Of a stretch of DNA of 64,000 nucleotides, positions 47,200-57,433 are shown piece after piece (within the stretch, counting starts at the first letter, position 1; every line of letters starts with the position of its first letter). The translations under genes and the position numbers were made by a program. Source of the DNA: Albugo candida (taxonomy: Eukaryota > Oomycota > Peronosporomycetes > Albuginales). The DNA lies in contig JBDOQK010000038.1 in assembly GCA_040437565.1 (NCBI GenBank), forward strand, positions 248,001 to 312,000, in the 5' to 3' direction. The notes beneath the pieces were generated by a model. It was not told the origin of the DNA, did not search any database, and saw nothing but the letters and a program-made list of their open reading frames with translations.

Positions 47200-48086
47200 A
47201 AAGACAACAAATGACTGAAGGCAATATACACGAGCGCACATGGGCTTGTAGATGCAAACTCGACGCTTTCGCCTATTGGAATCGACTGTTACGAGGTGAA
47301 GGACGAAGCCAGCGCGCTTCTTGGAACGACGAGCGAAGCTGGACAGCCATCAATTAAGGACTTTCAGACGCTTGTTGGAAGGCTATTGTGGGTGGCGCAG
47401 TGCACGCGGCCAGATGTGTCGTTCGTTATGCCCAAAGCGACGCGCCAAATGCACCAGTCACGTGTTTACGATTGAAAGTTGGCGAAGCGCGTTTTACGCT
47501 ACCTAAAAAAGGACTCAATGACTAGAGCTGCAGATGACACCAATAGTTGAAGTGCGGGAGACTCCGACGGTGGAGTCACAAAGTGACGCAGATTTTGCAA
47601 TTGATAAGAAGGACCGCAAGTTGCTGACTAGAAACGTCGTTTTGTTCAACGGCATGCCAGTAAGCTGTTGATCGAAAAAACAAGGCGGCTTCTCCAAGTC
47701 TACTATGAAAGCTGAGTTTGTTGCTACTTCCGAAACCTCGCGCGATTTACTCGGCATCCATGAGATGCTGGGCGAGGTCAACACGGTGCCATCTCTGCCC
47801 ATGCTAATGCATGCGGATAGCCAGGCGTCCATCAAGCAAATTGAAGGCGAGGCATCATCGATCAAGGCTAAACACATTGATGTTTGTCTCAAGTGTGTTT
47901 GCGACAGCGCCAGACGCGGCATTGTGATCGCGCAATACATGCGCTCGGTGAAGATGCTCGCAGACTTGCTGACCAAAGCACTGGACCCAGCAAAGCTTGA
48001 AAGTTTGCTTGCACTCATGCGCTTGGAGTATTAGTTCAAGGACTTTGAGATAAGCAAAAATTGTAGCCTAAGAGGTAAGTGGGGAT
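47200..48086 (+). pseudogene. Copia reverse transcriptase/RNase H relic
   Basis: From about 47,225 the + strand reads GLVDANSTLSPIGIDC, SALLGTTSEAGQPSIKDFQ and LVGRLLWVAQCTRPDVSFV, with stops in the next part. It then gives FVATSETSRDLLGIHEML, MHADSQASIKQIEGEASS, KAKHIDVCLK and MLADLLTKALDPAKLESLL to a stop at 48,034. These are the end of reverse transcriptase and the RNase H domain of a Ty1/copia element. It is related to, but not a close copy of, the element at 21-26 kb. No LTR could be identified. Positions 47,894-48,086 recur after the next gap. Confidence 0.88.
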
Positions 48087-48186
48087 NNNNNNNNNNNNNN
48101 NNNNNNNNNNNNNNNNNNNNNNNNNNNNNNNNNNNNNNNNNNNNNNNNNNNNNNNNNNNNNNNNNNNNNNNNNNNNNNNNNNNNNN

Positions 48187-48379
48187 TGTGTTTGCGACAG
48201 CGCCAGACGCGGCATTGTGATCGCGCAATACATGCGCTCGGTGAAGATGCTCGCAGACTTGCTGACCAAAGCACTGGACCCAGCAAAGCTTGAAAGTTTG
48301 CTTGCACTCATGCGCTTGGAGTATTAGTTCAAGGACTTTGAGATAAGCAAAAATTGTAGCCTAAGAGGTAAGTGGGGAT
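48187..48379 (+). repeat. Exact duplicate of 47,894-48,086 across a gap (assembly overlap)
   Basis: 193 bases identical to 47,894-48,086, separated by exactly 100 Ns (48,087-48,186). It repeats the RNase H carboxy end and is an unmerged contig overlap. Confidence 0.9.
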
Positions 48380-50492
48380 GGTGATCATGGTGCGGCCGAG
48401 ATGACTGCATCCGAGGAAGAGTGTTGGAAACGGTGAGAAAAGTTAATGGATCAAGTGAATCTCTAGGAGCTTCGATGAGCAAGGAAGAGGCGGATGTCAG
48501 ATCTCGGCAGATAGGTATAGCAATTGTTGCACGTTGGTTACAGAATTCAGGTAGAGCCTGAGAAAAAGGTAGTTCGGCAAAGGTGGACAGTAAGGCATAG
48601 AGGGGAAAGAATAGCAGGTAAGGACAAACATAATACACAGAATCAATTTCGCCATCAACAACGCACCCAACCTTTACAACAGTTGCTTTACAAGAAACTG
48701 TTACCGTGCTGATCCTCGCAACTATTTTCCCATTGCATGGACTGCGTGATCTTGTAGGTAATATCGAGGATACTCACGTACGGACTGTAGCAGCGTCTTC
48801 CAAAAGCTGATGAAGCAGGATCGTGTCGCTAATCGTGATGAAAAACCATACGAAACCTTTCTTGAATGGGAAACTGTACGATCGAGTGGATTGGTCGTAA
48901 ATGTTTGAGATTTTGCCAAAAAGAAACGTGCAACGTCTCATCCAGTGAACACATATTCTTTACAAAAACACGAATGTTTCGTTGTTGTTAATGGAACGCG
49001 TTTACCCAAAATCACTTTTCAANNNNNNNNNNNNNNNNNNNNNNNNNNNNNNNNNNNNNNNNNNNNNNNNNNNNNNNNNNNNNNNNNNNNNNNNNNNNNN
49101 NNNNNNNNNNNNNNNNNNNNNNATAGTTTTGAATGCACATGATGATTTGTGAATTTGACTGCTGGAAGAACCCGAGCTCGAAATGTTAAGATCCAAAATG
49201 ATAGTGGGAACTGGATGAATTCCGTGGAGACGATTATAAAGCCTTCCAAGAACTCCAAATATCGATTCCGAAGTATAGTTGGAAATGTATACCGCTTTAA
49301 CAAAATTTTAATGCCAAACCGAACCGGATACGCCTGTTCTGATTTCCATTCGGAACAGGAAAAACGTCAACCGTTTGAGCTCGCGAACATTCTGCGATGC
49401 GTCGATATGAAGTCGGCGCAAAAAGATCGATGTAGAAAAGTTTCACAACTGTAGAGCTTCACTTGAGCTAACTCGCAGTATGAAATTTGGAGCTGATGCG
49501 ATCCAGACCGTTCCTTCACCAAAAAAGACACATAAAGATCGTGTCCGAAACGCATGAACAAATCGCATCCGCCAATTACGCGCTGCTTCGGGAAGTATTC
49601 TCAGACATCGACAATAAGCAGAGGCACTTCTTGACCGTTTTGTCTGCTTGATATGAAGCTGAGGGCGACATAAAACCGTATCGGAGCATACAACATGTTT
49701 GGTGAGAAATAGCTCTTGTTATGATGGATCTTTGTCGGTAAGATCTCATAGGCTTTGGTGCTACAAAATACATTGTCGTGAAGTGGAAATGTACCATCAA
49801 GTGTTCTTCGACTGCAGCACGATCAGTCCAATTTGGGAAGAACTAATTCCTCTTTGGTAAATCTTCTTTTCCGTTCGACCACGATCGACACATTTAGTAT
49901 GCACGTATTCCGTTATTTTACGGTGCGTGGAAACCTTTTCGACTGATGCTGTAGGATGGTTGGTTTTCATTAGTCGCGCCTGCTATTCATTTTATTTGAT
50001 TAATCGGAATAGCAGAGTTTACACCTTAGACACCTACTGTTTGTACTATTTCTGTGATTTACAGCGCATTCAGTTGTCACATCTGATATTCCAAAGGAGT
50101 GCTATCGTGCTTAGCATCCGACCGATTGCGTCATATCAAAACATACGGTGCAGCCCGGGAATCCTTCTCCGCTTGGACTCGTTTACTTGAGAGTCGACGA
50201 GGATTAGAGTAACAAGTCGATCCGGTAGCCTATCTCCTCAGTGTTACTCACATTCTATCCGCTAAAGTGCGGTGTGAATTAATCTTCACCCATCTTGCAT
50301 ATATTCATATATGTATTGGAGTCTAGGTACTTCAAGAAGTAATCGCCGTTCAATTGTAGTACTTTAATCACGTTCGTCTAACGTGCTGACGGAGGGTGTT
50401 TCGTCAAAATGTTACCTAAGTGAAGAAGGACTTCCTCGAGTGAGAATACAAAATTCAAGTGGGAATACAAGCAATTGATTCACCGACTACTA
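48380..50492. other. Unassigned decayed DNA with a 100-N gap
   Basis: Frames of 60-100 codons on both strands. The + frame at 49,149-49,454 (RSIVGNVYRFNKILMPNRTG, then basic) looks somewhat protein-like but has no recognised domain and its upstream part is lost in the gap at 49,023-49,122. I see no repeats across that gap. Confidence 0.4.
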
Positions 50493-50769
50493 CTAATATA
50501 ACGATAAAAAACTAGGTCTTGCGTGGATCAGTACAGAAACGATTATTTTGAGATAGAAACTCGGTGGGTATTCACTCGAAAATCGACCTCGTACTAAGTC
50601 GCAGCGAGTGTTTTTGAATGGCGCTTGAATACATAGTGCAGCGTCTAAAAAACTGTCAACATGTCCCCTTATACCGTTTACATAATGAGATAGAAGGGAA
50701 ACAACACAAAAGACATGCAAATGACACGTTTTTTTCTTCGTTTTTACCTCGCAAAATGACAAGAATCTG
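50493..50769 (-). repeat. Conserved 3' flank of the cysteine-protein family (50.8-kb copy)
   Basis: Aligns with 12,575-12,987 and 55,929-56,163, each directly downstream of a family member. In this copy ATGTCTTTTGTG begins a short hydrophobic frame at about 50,715 that stops after a dozen codons, the counterpart of the hydrophobic start in the 56-kb copy. Confidence 0.6.
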
Positions 50770-51045
50770 CTAATGTATCGTTGCGGTTCCAATCTTACAA
50801 TTAGGATCATAAACCAGACCTGTTGTATGGTTGGCGTAGGTTCGTTTTCCCGTACTTTTATGCTCCATGTAATAACGAACGGTGTTTTGTCCGTTCGTGG
50901 ACACTATATCATCAGATGAGAAGTTCATCCTAGGTATGACGCCACGCACGTTGACCGAGCAAACATTTTCAGCAGTACAAGTGCTGGGTCTAGAGCATAT
51001 TTTCTGCAAACTTCTGCATGGTCCGCCACTGGCTTCTAAAAAAAA
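50770..51045 (-). pseudogene. Secreted four-cysteine protein, truncated copy (50.8 kb)
   Basis: The minus strand keeps the core GGPCRSLQKICSRPSTC, TAENVCSVNVRGV and a carboxy half (TVRYYMEHKSTGKRTYANH, then TGLVYDPNCKIGTATIH) ending at 50,770. This matches the carboxy half of the intact protein (HFFMRNTVTGKYTTAS, LFMDPAFEIGALP). Core spacing is C-x6-C-x5-C-x5-C-x5-G. No signal peptide or amino-terminal domain is found upstream, where the G-rich gap and the MULE relic begin, so the insertion may have removed it. The surviving half is unbroken. Confidence 0.75.
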
Positions 51046-51124
51046 GTTGAATAGACACCAGCAGACACAAAAAAATAGTCTTCAACTTTGGGCTCAGCGG
51101 ACAATGATTTTTCTTCGGGGTGGG

Positions 51125-51250
51125 GTGGGGGGTGGGANNNNNNNNNNNNNNNNNNNNNNNNNNNNNNNNNNNNNNNNNNNNNNNNNNNNNNNNNNNNNNN
51201 NNNNNNNNNNNNNNNNNNNNNNNNNNNNNNNNNNNNNGTGGGGGGTGGGA
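51125..51250. repeat. G-rich tract around a 100-N gap
   Basis: GTGGGGGGTGGGA occurs exactly on both sides of the gap (51,125-51,137 and 51,238-51,250), part of a G-rich, potentially quadruplex-forming tract starting near 51,117. Either a tandem G-rich repeat broke the assembly here or the 13 bases are another contig overlap. Confidence 0.7.
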
Positions 51251-52674
51251 TTATAGCAGATTTGACATACAAAACCAACAGGTGAGTAAAATGCTTTGCA
51301 ATCAATTTTTGCCCAGCATCAACAAAGAGCAGACGAAATCTCCAGGTTTCAAATGCCATTGCTCCATGTCGTGGGTGTGGCATGTACAAACCAGTCATAT
51401 TCCCTTTGCTATGTTTTCTTGTGACACGAATCAGAAGATGATTACATTTGGGCACTGGGGCAAATGAAGGTATTTTTCAAGATAGAATCACTGGGCCAAT
51501 TGTCATTGTCATTGACAGAGAATTAGCATTGATGTCTGCAATCTCACAGGTTCTACTTAAAGCGACGAATCTGCTTTGCATATGGCATGTGCATAATAAT
51601 ATCCTGGCAAATGCTAAATAGCACTTTCCAAAGGACGAAGACTGGAAAGAATCTTTCAGAAAGTGGCACGGATTTACCGCTCTACCACTGAACAGGAATT
51701 CGAAGAGAATCGGGTGCTCCTCAACGATGTTATTAATGAGACTGGCTGTGCGTATTTACAATCCACATGGGTTCCGCACAAGGAGAATTTCATCCCTGCT
51801 TGGACCAAAAATAAAGCATTTTGGGCATGTAGCTACCTCTCGCGTTGAAGGTGGACATGCAACCTTGAAGAAATGGATTGCAGTTTCAACAGTAGGTTTG
51901 GCAGCAGTTTATGAGAACAGGTTTTTGTAGCTCAACAGCAGCGCCAAGGAATACGTCAAACAGTTGCATACGATCGTTCACATTATCGTCCCCCTTAGTG
52001 GGAGCTTCTGGACAACCGTGAATAGAAAGATTTCACATTATGCATGAAATTAAGTATGTAACACTACTGTGTGCATACAGCTGTGTACAGTACTGCCAAC
52101 TTCCGTACTGACCATATTTTCTTTTCTGCAGGCTTCAAGTAGTACCAAAAGGCACGATCGATGGAGAGCAATAAAAAATGCACTGGAGCATTAACGAGCA
52201 CTAAAGTATTGCCTTGCTCTCATGCCACCAAAGAGCTTCAAAAAATGGGGTCAAACTTGCATATTGCTCATCTCCATGAGCGCTGGTGGCTTCACAAGCC
52301 TGTACATCCCACACTGTGCCCTGCAATACCTTGTCAGGAGAAAACAAGCTTTTCGGACATTGTGAAAAATTTGCAAGAGCGTTATTCGGTCTTTCCTCCA
52401 CACAGACAGCGCCTTTTTGAGCAGGATCTCAATTGCCTTGCATCTATTCCAAGCCCTGGGGTAAATGATCCTGCCACAGTAGCCTCACGTGAACGGCCGG
52501 AGGGATCAACGAGTACCAAATGAGAGCTGTCCGCATTTGATTACATTGAGAGGGAGAGGCAGGAACTGCCAAAACGAAGATGCGGGTCCTGCAAACAAGA
52601 AGGTTACAACAGGCGCACATATCCACAACCCAAATTTAACAAAACAAATCTGTGATTCAATTCAGGGGGTGTGA
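51238..52674 (+). pseudogene. MULE (Mutator-like) transposase relic
   Basis: After the gap the + strand reads IIADLTYKTNR (first catalytic Asp). A probable intron (51,281-51,342, GTGAGT to CCAG) joins to FQMPLLHVVGVACTNQSY. A frame-broken part follows with DDYIWALGQMK, then IVIVIDRELALMSAISQVL (second Asp) and LLCIWHVHNNILANAK (the CxWH motif). After a stop and shift come TTEQEFEENRVLLND, AWTKNKAFWA and TSRVEGGHATLKKW. Beyond 52,140 there is a SWIM-like zinc end (LPCSHATKELQKMGSNLHIA, then HERWWLHKP) and a short basic tail. The order is that of MULE transposases. Stops and shifts make it inactive. Confidence 0.88.
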
Positions 52675-52810
52675 TGAGACCGGCTCCCATTCAATCAGGA
52701 AAATTAGGGGGTGTAGCGATACCGATTCCCATTTAGGCGGTATAACGATACCGATTCCCATTTAGGGGGTGTGGCCATACCAAAAGTGGGGTGTGGCTAT
52801 ACCGAATCGC
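52663..52810 (+). repeat. Tandem 29-bp subterminal repeats at the MULE end
   Basis: Five imperfect units follow the transposase relic, each with a GGGGGTGT(A/G)-like start and a C-ATACC element. The two full units, 52,705-52,733 and 52,734-52,762, are 29 bp and share CGATACCGATTCCCATT. Tandem subterminal motifs are common at MULE ends, where they serve as transposase sites. No inverted counterpart was found at the left side. Confidence 0.8.
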
Positions 52811-54327
52811 TTGATAAATCATACTGTATAATCAAAGCCAATCCGGAAGAACATGTTTCGCGTAACATCAATAGTATCTTGCTAGACATCCGTAAGCATC
52901 CTTTATGTGCACAATTCTTTATAAATGGAAAAAGAAAAGATTAAAAGCTATCCGTGGAGTGCTGCCTGAACGAATTTTTATATGCAACAAAACGCTTTCA
53001 TCAGCAACGAAAAATCGCGCATGTAACATTTCGACAGTGCGGCAAAGTCGGTATTTGTTTTTTTATCTGTCAGCCTGTGGCGATTATAAAGGGTGCGAGA
53101 ATTGAATAACATTACCCAAAGTCATACAATGTGATATCATAAGATCCTGCGATGTGACACCCTCGCTACTGAGATTACTGTTTTCTAGTTGCATGTTACA
53201 GCGTTTCTCTTGTACGTTTTGTCCATGGAAACGCTACTGATATGTCTTGCAATTGATGCTTTGGTTTTACACTTTCTCTGAGAATAGCTCCGTAATTTTC
53301 TGTAGCTATATGCCGTTTTCAAAATCCGAGTGCTTCTTATCACGACTTATGTCGTATTCCGGTTTTATAATTGATGTAGAATGCTGAGAAATAGTAGTAT
53401 TGAAGCATGCAGATAAAGGCACAAATAGCAAGCAGAAAACTACTTGAACTCCTTGCACCTATTTGACCCTATTTCCAACACAGTTTTACCCTCACATCGC
53501 ACTGTGTGGAAATCCTCTTCACTACCAGAAAGAGTTTAATCTTCAAGTCGACATTCCCATCGTGATGTTAGTCCACTGACACACCTGAACTATATAATAG
53601 TCAAATAGCACCAATCGAGATTTTGAAGGAATCGGATGTATGATGTCAATGTTTCTAAACATATCGTCCGCTTCGATAGCCTTAGTAGCGATGCTTTGGT
53701 CCAAACAAAGAGTTCCAAGATGCTCGACCCCACAGCGTACTCTGTGGAGGTATCGCAAGTAACACAGATATAATGCGAGAATTGAACGCAATGTATTACA
53801 CAAACATCGCCTGCCCTTGCGACGTTTAAGAGAGCAATCAAGTCTTTGAGAAAGTTTCTTTGCTTTCAAGAGGATCGGAGTTAAACTCCATTCTTATACG
53901 CCTGGCCCAGATACTCGAACAGCGCATGATCTTTGTGTCTTTATCTTCTCTAACATATTTTAAAGCGCTTTGATTGGAAATGTCTTCGAATGGTTCGAAT
54001 GTTGGTACTCGTTGTGTGCTGTACTTTACAAGGAGTGCTAATATTGTCGAAGTAGACTGCTTTAGAAAACGACGATTTCAATTGCTCCAGGTGAAGCGTA
54101 GTGCTCATGCTGCAACACAATCCAGAGCTCAGCGACTGTCCTTGTCAGTGTGGTCGTATATAGAGTAGCTCAGACTCATTATTTTGGTCACAATCAAAAC
54201 GAGATGCTGCCGTGACTTCACCGCGGCATCAGAATACCAAGTGCAATATTATGTCATAATGTTCATTCATCAATCAGAACTGAGGTTGAATTGGTAAGAT
54301 TCGAAGGGTAAGACGGAAATGTAGTTT
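52811..54327. other. No supported gene
   Basis: Overlapping frames of 60-108 codons on both strands (for example 53,543-53,869 minus). None has recognisable content. Confidence 0.45.
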
Positions 54328-54904
54328 TTATGCAATTAGTAAATGTGATGCGAGGGCTATTACAGAGTCTTGCTTAGAAGGTTTTGATGCACGGGTCAAA
54401 GCCTGTGAATATATGTAGCTACGCAGGTAAGCTTCGATTTCGGACGTCAGGTCGCCAATGAAGGCTTTCATGGAGCCGGCAGTAGTTATCTGCACCGTGA
54501 CTATATTGCACATGTAATAACGAGCTTTTCTCTTTTCCTTCGGATTATCATTGGATTTGAATGCCACTTCTGGTACATCACCAGAAGTGTTACATCAATG
54601 CAAGGATTTGTTGCTTGAACCTTGGCGATTTGGGATAATATATTGCATGCCGCAGTTATGTCGGTGGTTTTCACGGTCTTCCCGAATTTTTTGTCGTCAT
54701 GGTGCTCTAAAAAAGAGCATTCATATTGGAATCATCAATTTTTCTGATGGACACTGCCGTTATCTTTTGGAAGAAGGCTTGAACAATTCTGACACAGAGT
54801 TCGATGCCACTTACATTGTGTCGTAGTGCATGTAGAAAATCATTCAGGCAGCGATCACCGACAGCATCAAACTTTTTTTCGCATTTATGAGTAATTGTGA
54901 ACAT
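54328..54904 (-). pseudogene. Secreted four-cysteine protein, decayed copy (54 kb)
   Basis: The minus strand starts in the amino-terminal domain (NDFLHALRHNVSGIELCVRI, then VQAFFQKITAVSIRK), matching NDYDFWLRVDGSIEPCLQII and VSFDGYTAATIRE of the intact gene. A frameshift at about 54,710 leads to a CSFLEHHDDKKF segment (counterpart of CFFAKNYHENEF). A second shift near 54,580 leads to DVPEVAFKSNDNPKEKRKAR (counterpart of the GFGFKTDDDPKKK segment). The four-cysteine core is eroded: only isolated cysteines remain in that interval. The signal peptide is not found. It lies 1.3 kb downstream of the intact gene on the same strand, so the two may be a tandem pair. Confidence 0.75.
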
Positions 54905-55932
54905 GAGAAAAAAACAGAAAGATGTCTAGCGAGATACTGTTGGTGATACTCGGAAGATACTCTTCCGAAGTGGTCTTTACTCTACAGATGCTTTTCAAGG
55001 GACAAGCGGCGACAGAAGCAAATCAGCTTGCGTTATGTCGAACCTTACTTGAAAAAAAAGTCAATACAATGTACCGTTTGTACTTGAGGTGAGCGTTCAG
55101 GCTCCCTCGATACTTTTATCTGCTCATAATCTGTTCGCACCCATTGTAATTCGCTCATGGGGTATTGTGCTATGTTTGACACTAGACCTGCTTTATCGCA
55201 GACTTTCTCTCATCGATAGTTAGGAGCTTCTTCTATAGTGTATAAAACCCGCACGGTCCATATTTTATATGAGACACCAATTAAGCTCATGCACACGACA
55301 TCGTACTCGACAAATCGCAACCTCATCGACAAAGTGCGCATTCTTATTTAAGGCAACCGATGTTTATGGCTCACGCTCAGTTCAACACTCGCACCAGATA
55401 CAGCCTCAGTTGAGGATGTCTATGTACTACAATAAGACGAACAGACTTGGTAGGCTGTGTTAAGCTATGAGCGTTCATACAAAATCATATGCATGAGAAT
55501 ACCCGAGCCTGTTGATAGATTATACAGCTGCTAAGATCTTTTACTATCGCTGTACCCAGCATGCAGTAGAAAATTACTTTCAAAGGTACAATGATCATCA
55601 AATCGTTTCCGCCACCATATGAACTTGACGAGGAGAAATATCAAAGTCACTCCTTGGTTATGAGCTGATACAGCACCTTTCGAGAACACAGGCGTATGTC
55701 TTAATCGTAAGACTGCCTTCGAGTGTGCCAAATATGCGCACTAATGGCTCTGTGCCAAGTGTAGAGTTAGTGCCTACAATGCCATCTATAAGTAGGATTC
55801 AATTGCATCCATCTCGTCGGCATAAAAGCAGACGCAATTCAATGCGTAACACTATGTCGCATTAGTTCTTTAGCAATTAGATACGGGGTCGAACTATGGA
55901 CATTTGAAAGGGTCCGAGGAAAGTGTAGTTAT
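54905..55932. other. No supported gene
   Basis: Short frames only; nothing recognisable. Confidence 0.45.
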
Positions 55933-56109
55933 TCATGCGATGTCAGAAAAGGTGGTGCGGGGAACACTACCAAATCCTCCTCGCAAGAATGGGATACAAC
56001 ACACGCGTCTAGATGGAGCTCCGTCTCCCATGGTGTCGCGTCGGATACTGGCAACGTGGCGGTTTGACTGAGCAAGTGATAAGAGAAAAGATAAGGAAAA
56101 AATAGACAT
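55933..56109 (-). CDS. Small ORF with signal-peptide-like start, downstream of the family gene
   Basis: ATG at 56,109 gives MSIFSLSFLLSLAQ, a plausible signal peptide, and a mature part with Arg and a Cys-Cys pair (RRVCCIPFLRGG), 58 residues in all. It begins 54 bp after the stop of the intact family gene on the same strand. DNA-level homology extends over this segment in the 13-kb and 50.8-kb copies, but there the frame is not preserved. It could be a short gene, a first exon, or merely the 3' untranslated region of the neighbour. Confidence 0.3.
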   Translation of the reverse strand: MSIFSLSFLLSLAQSNRHVASIRRDTMGDGAPSRRVCCIPFLRGGFGSVPRTTFSDIA

Positions 56110-56163
56110 CCAAAAGGCAAGTTCAAAATTCGAACGGTTACACGACATAAAATGACCAGGAAA

Positions 56164-56790
56164 CTATTTTTTTTCTGGTAAGGCTCCGATTTCGAAAGCC
56201 GGATCCATGAATAAACTTGATATCACGGAAGCAGTAGTATACTTTCCAGTGACTGTGTTGCGCATGAAGAAATGCTGCGGCAATTTTTTCTTCGGATCAT
56301 CATCGGTCTTGAACCCGAATCCAGGTAGGACACCAACCTTGTTATTTGTGCATTTGAGATCTTGTTCCTTTCCTTCCGGTGCACATATGTGAGGTGTAGC
56401 GCACTGAGTAATATCCTTGCACTTTTGGCCCGCTCCCATGAATTCATACTCGTCTGTAATGTTAAAACGCGCCGTCATGTCATTGCTGACGGGGCTATCA
56501 ATAAACTCGTTTTCATGGTAATTTTTCGCGAAGAAGCATTCCTTCATAGAATAAGTATTAGGAACTTCTCTTATGGTTGCTGCCGTATAACCGTCGAAGG
56601 AAACCTGGATGATTTGGAGGCAAGGCTCGATGCTACCATCCACCCTGAGCCAAAAATCATAATCGTTGGTCTTTCGGTTCATTCTCGAGTACGATCGTAA
56701 CATGAGACCACGATGGTGTCCACGTGTCGTTTTTTTGTCCGAAAACACAAAGACAGAAAGCGTGAAGTGAAATAAGAACTTGAGGGCCAT
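56164..56790 (-). CDS. Intact secreted four-cysteine (CCG-like) protein, 208 residues
   Basis: An ATG at 56,790 opens 208 codons ending at 56,164. Residues 1-17 are a signal peptide (LKFLFHFTLSVFVF). An amino-terminal domain follows (about 40-120, with DFWLRVDGSIEPCLQIIQ, YTAATIRE and MKECFFAKNY). The core lies at about residues 122-152: GAGQKCKDITQCATPHIC, an insertion, then KCTNNKVGV, spacing C-x5-C-x5-C-x10-C-x5-G. The carboxy part is HFFMRNTVTGKYTTAS and LFMDPAFEIGALP. It is the only unbroken member of a family with decayed copies at 13, 50.8 and 54.3 kb, all on the same strand. The cysteine-then-x5-G end recalls the CCG (C-x2-C-x5-G) class described from Albugo, but the cysteine spacing differs. 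Role inferred only: secreted, probably host-facing. Confidence 0.8.
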   Translation of the reverse strand: MALKFLFHFTLSVFVFSDKKTTRGHHRGLMLRSYSRMNRKTNDYDFWLRVDGSIEPCLQIIQVSFDGYTAATIREVPNTYSMKECFFAKNYHENEFIDSPVSNDMTARFNITDEYEFMGAGQKCKDITQCATPHICAPEGKEQDLKCTNNKVGVLPGFGFKTDDDPKKKLPQHFFMRNTVTGKYTTASVISSLFMDPAFEIGALPEKK

Positions 56791-57160
56791 TATCTAATGT
56801 TGGTGTTTTGAAGGGAATTGAAAAGTGAATCACGTTGTTTGCGGCTCGTTCCAATATGCGTCAGATTTTACACTAACCTTGATCTGAAGAAAGTGAAGAG
56901 AGTATGCGTCATCGTTGCGTAATTCTTACAGTCCGACCAGAATGATGTTAGTATCTTTTGCGTAGGGAGGGTAATCACATGCGTTACATCAGTAAGTAAT
57001 GTATATGTAACATTATACTCACGTAGAAGTGTTACATTTCCTAATAGGATGTAAGACTAGTGGCAACGAGAGGCGACTATACTACACATCAATCCGATCG
57101 TATCGCATACCTTCATACTTTGTTTCCCTTGATTATATTATACTTGTTTGCGGCCCGTAA
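56791..57160. other. Intergenic DNA
   Basis: Between the secreted-protein gene and the BAR-PH gene. TTATCTAATG precedes the former's start. I see no gene. Confidence 0.5.
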
Positions 57161-57433
57161 GTGAATTTCGGAATGCGTGCAATTGAGATGACAAACGATC
57201 TTTTGCGAAAGCAAAAGCGAAGCAAGAATTTTCGATCTCAGGACAAGAGACGTTCAAAAACAATCAGAAGAGAAGATTGTATGCATCGCATGAATGTGAG
57301 TCGCGAACAGCTGAGTTATTTAGTATTTATTTCATGCGTAATCTTATATGAATGCTGATTGGCTGCAATTAGGTACTTTACGCTATATGACTGGCTAGAA
57401 CTTGAGGGAAGCAAAAGGAGTGAACTGAGTGAC

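Noticed and set aside
52663-52810. CRISPR-like array
   Set aside because: Units are directly adjacent without spacers and belong to the end of a eukaryotic MULE element.
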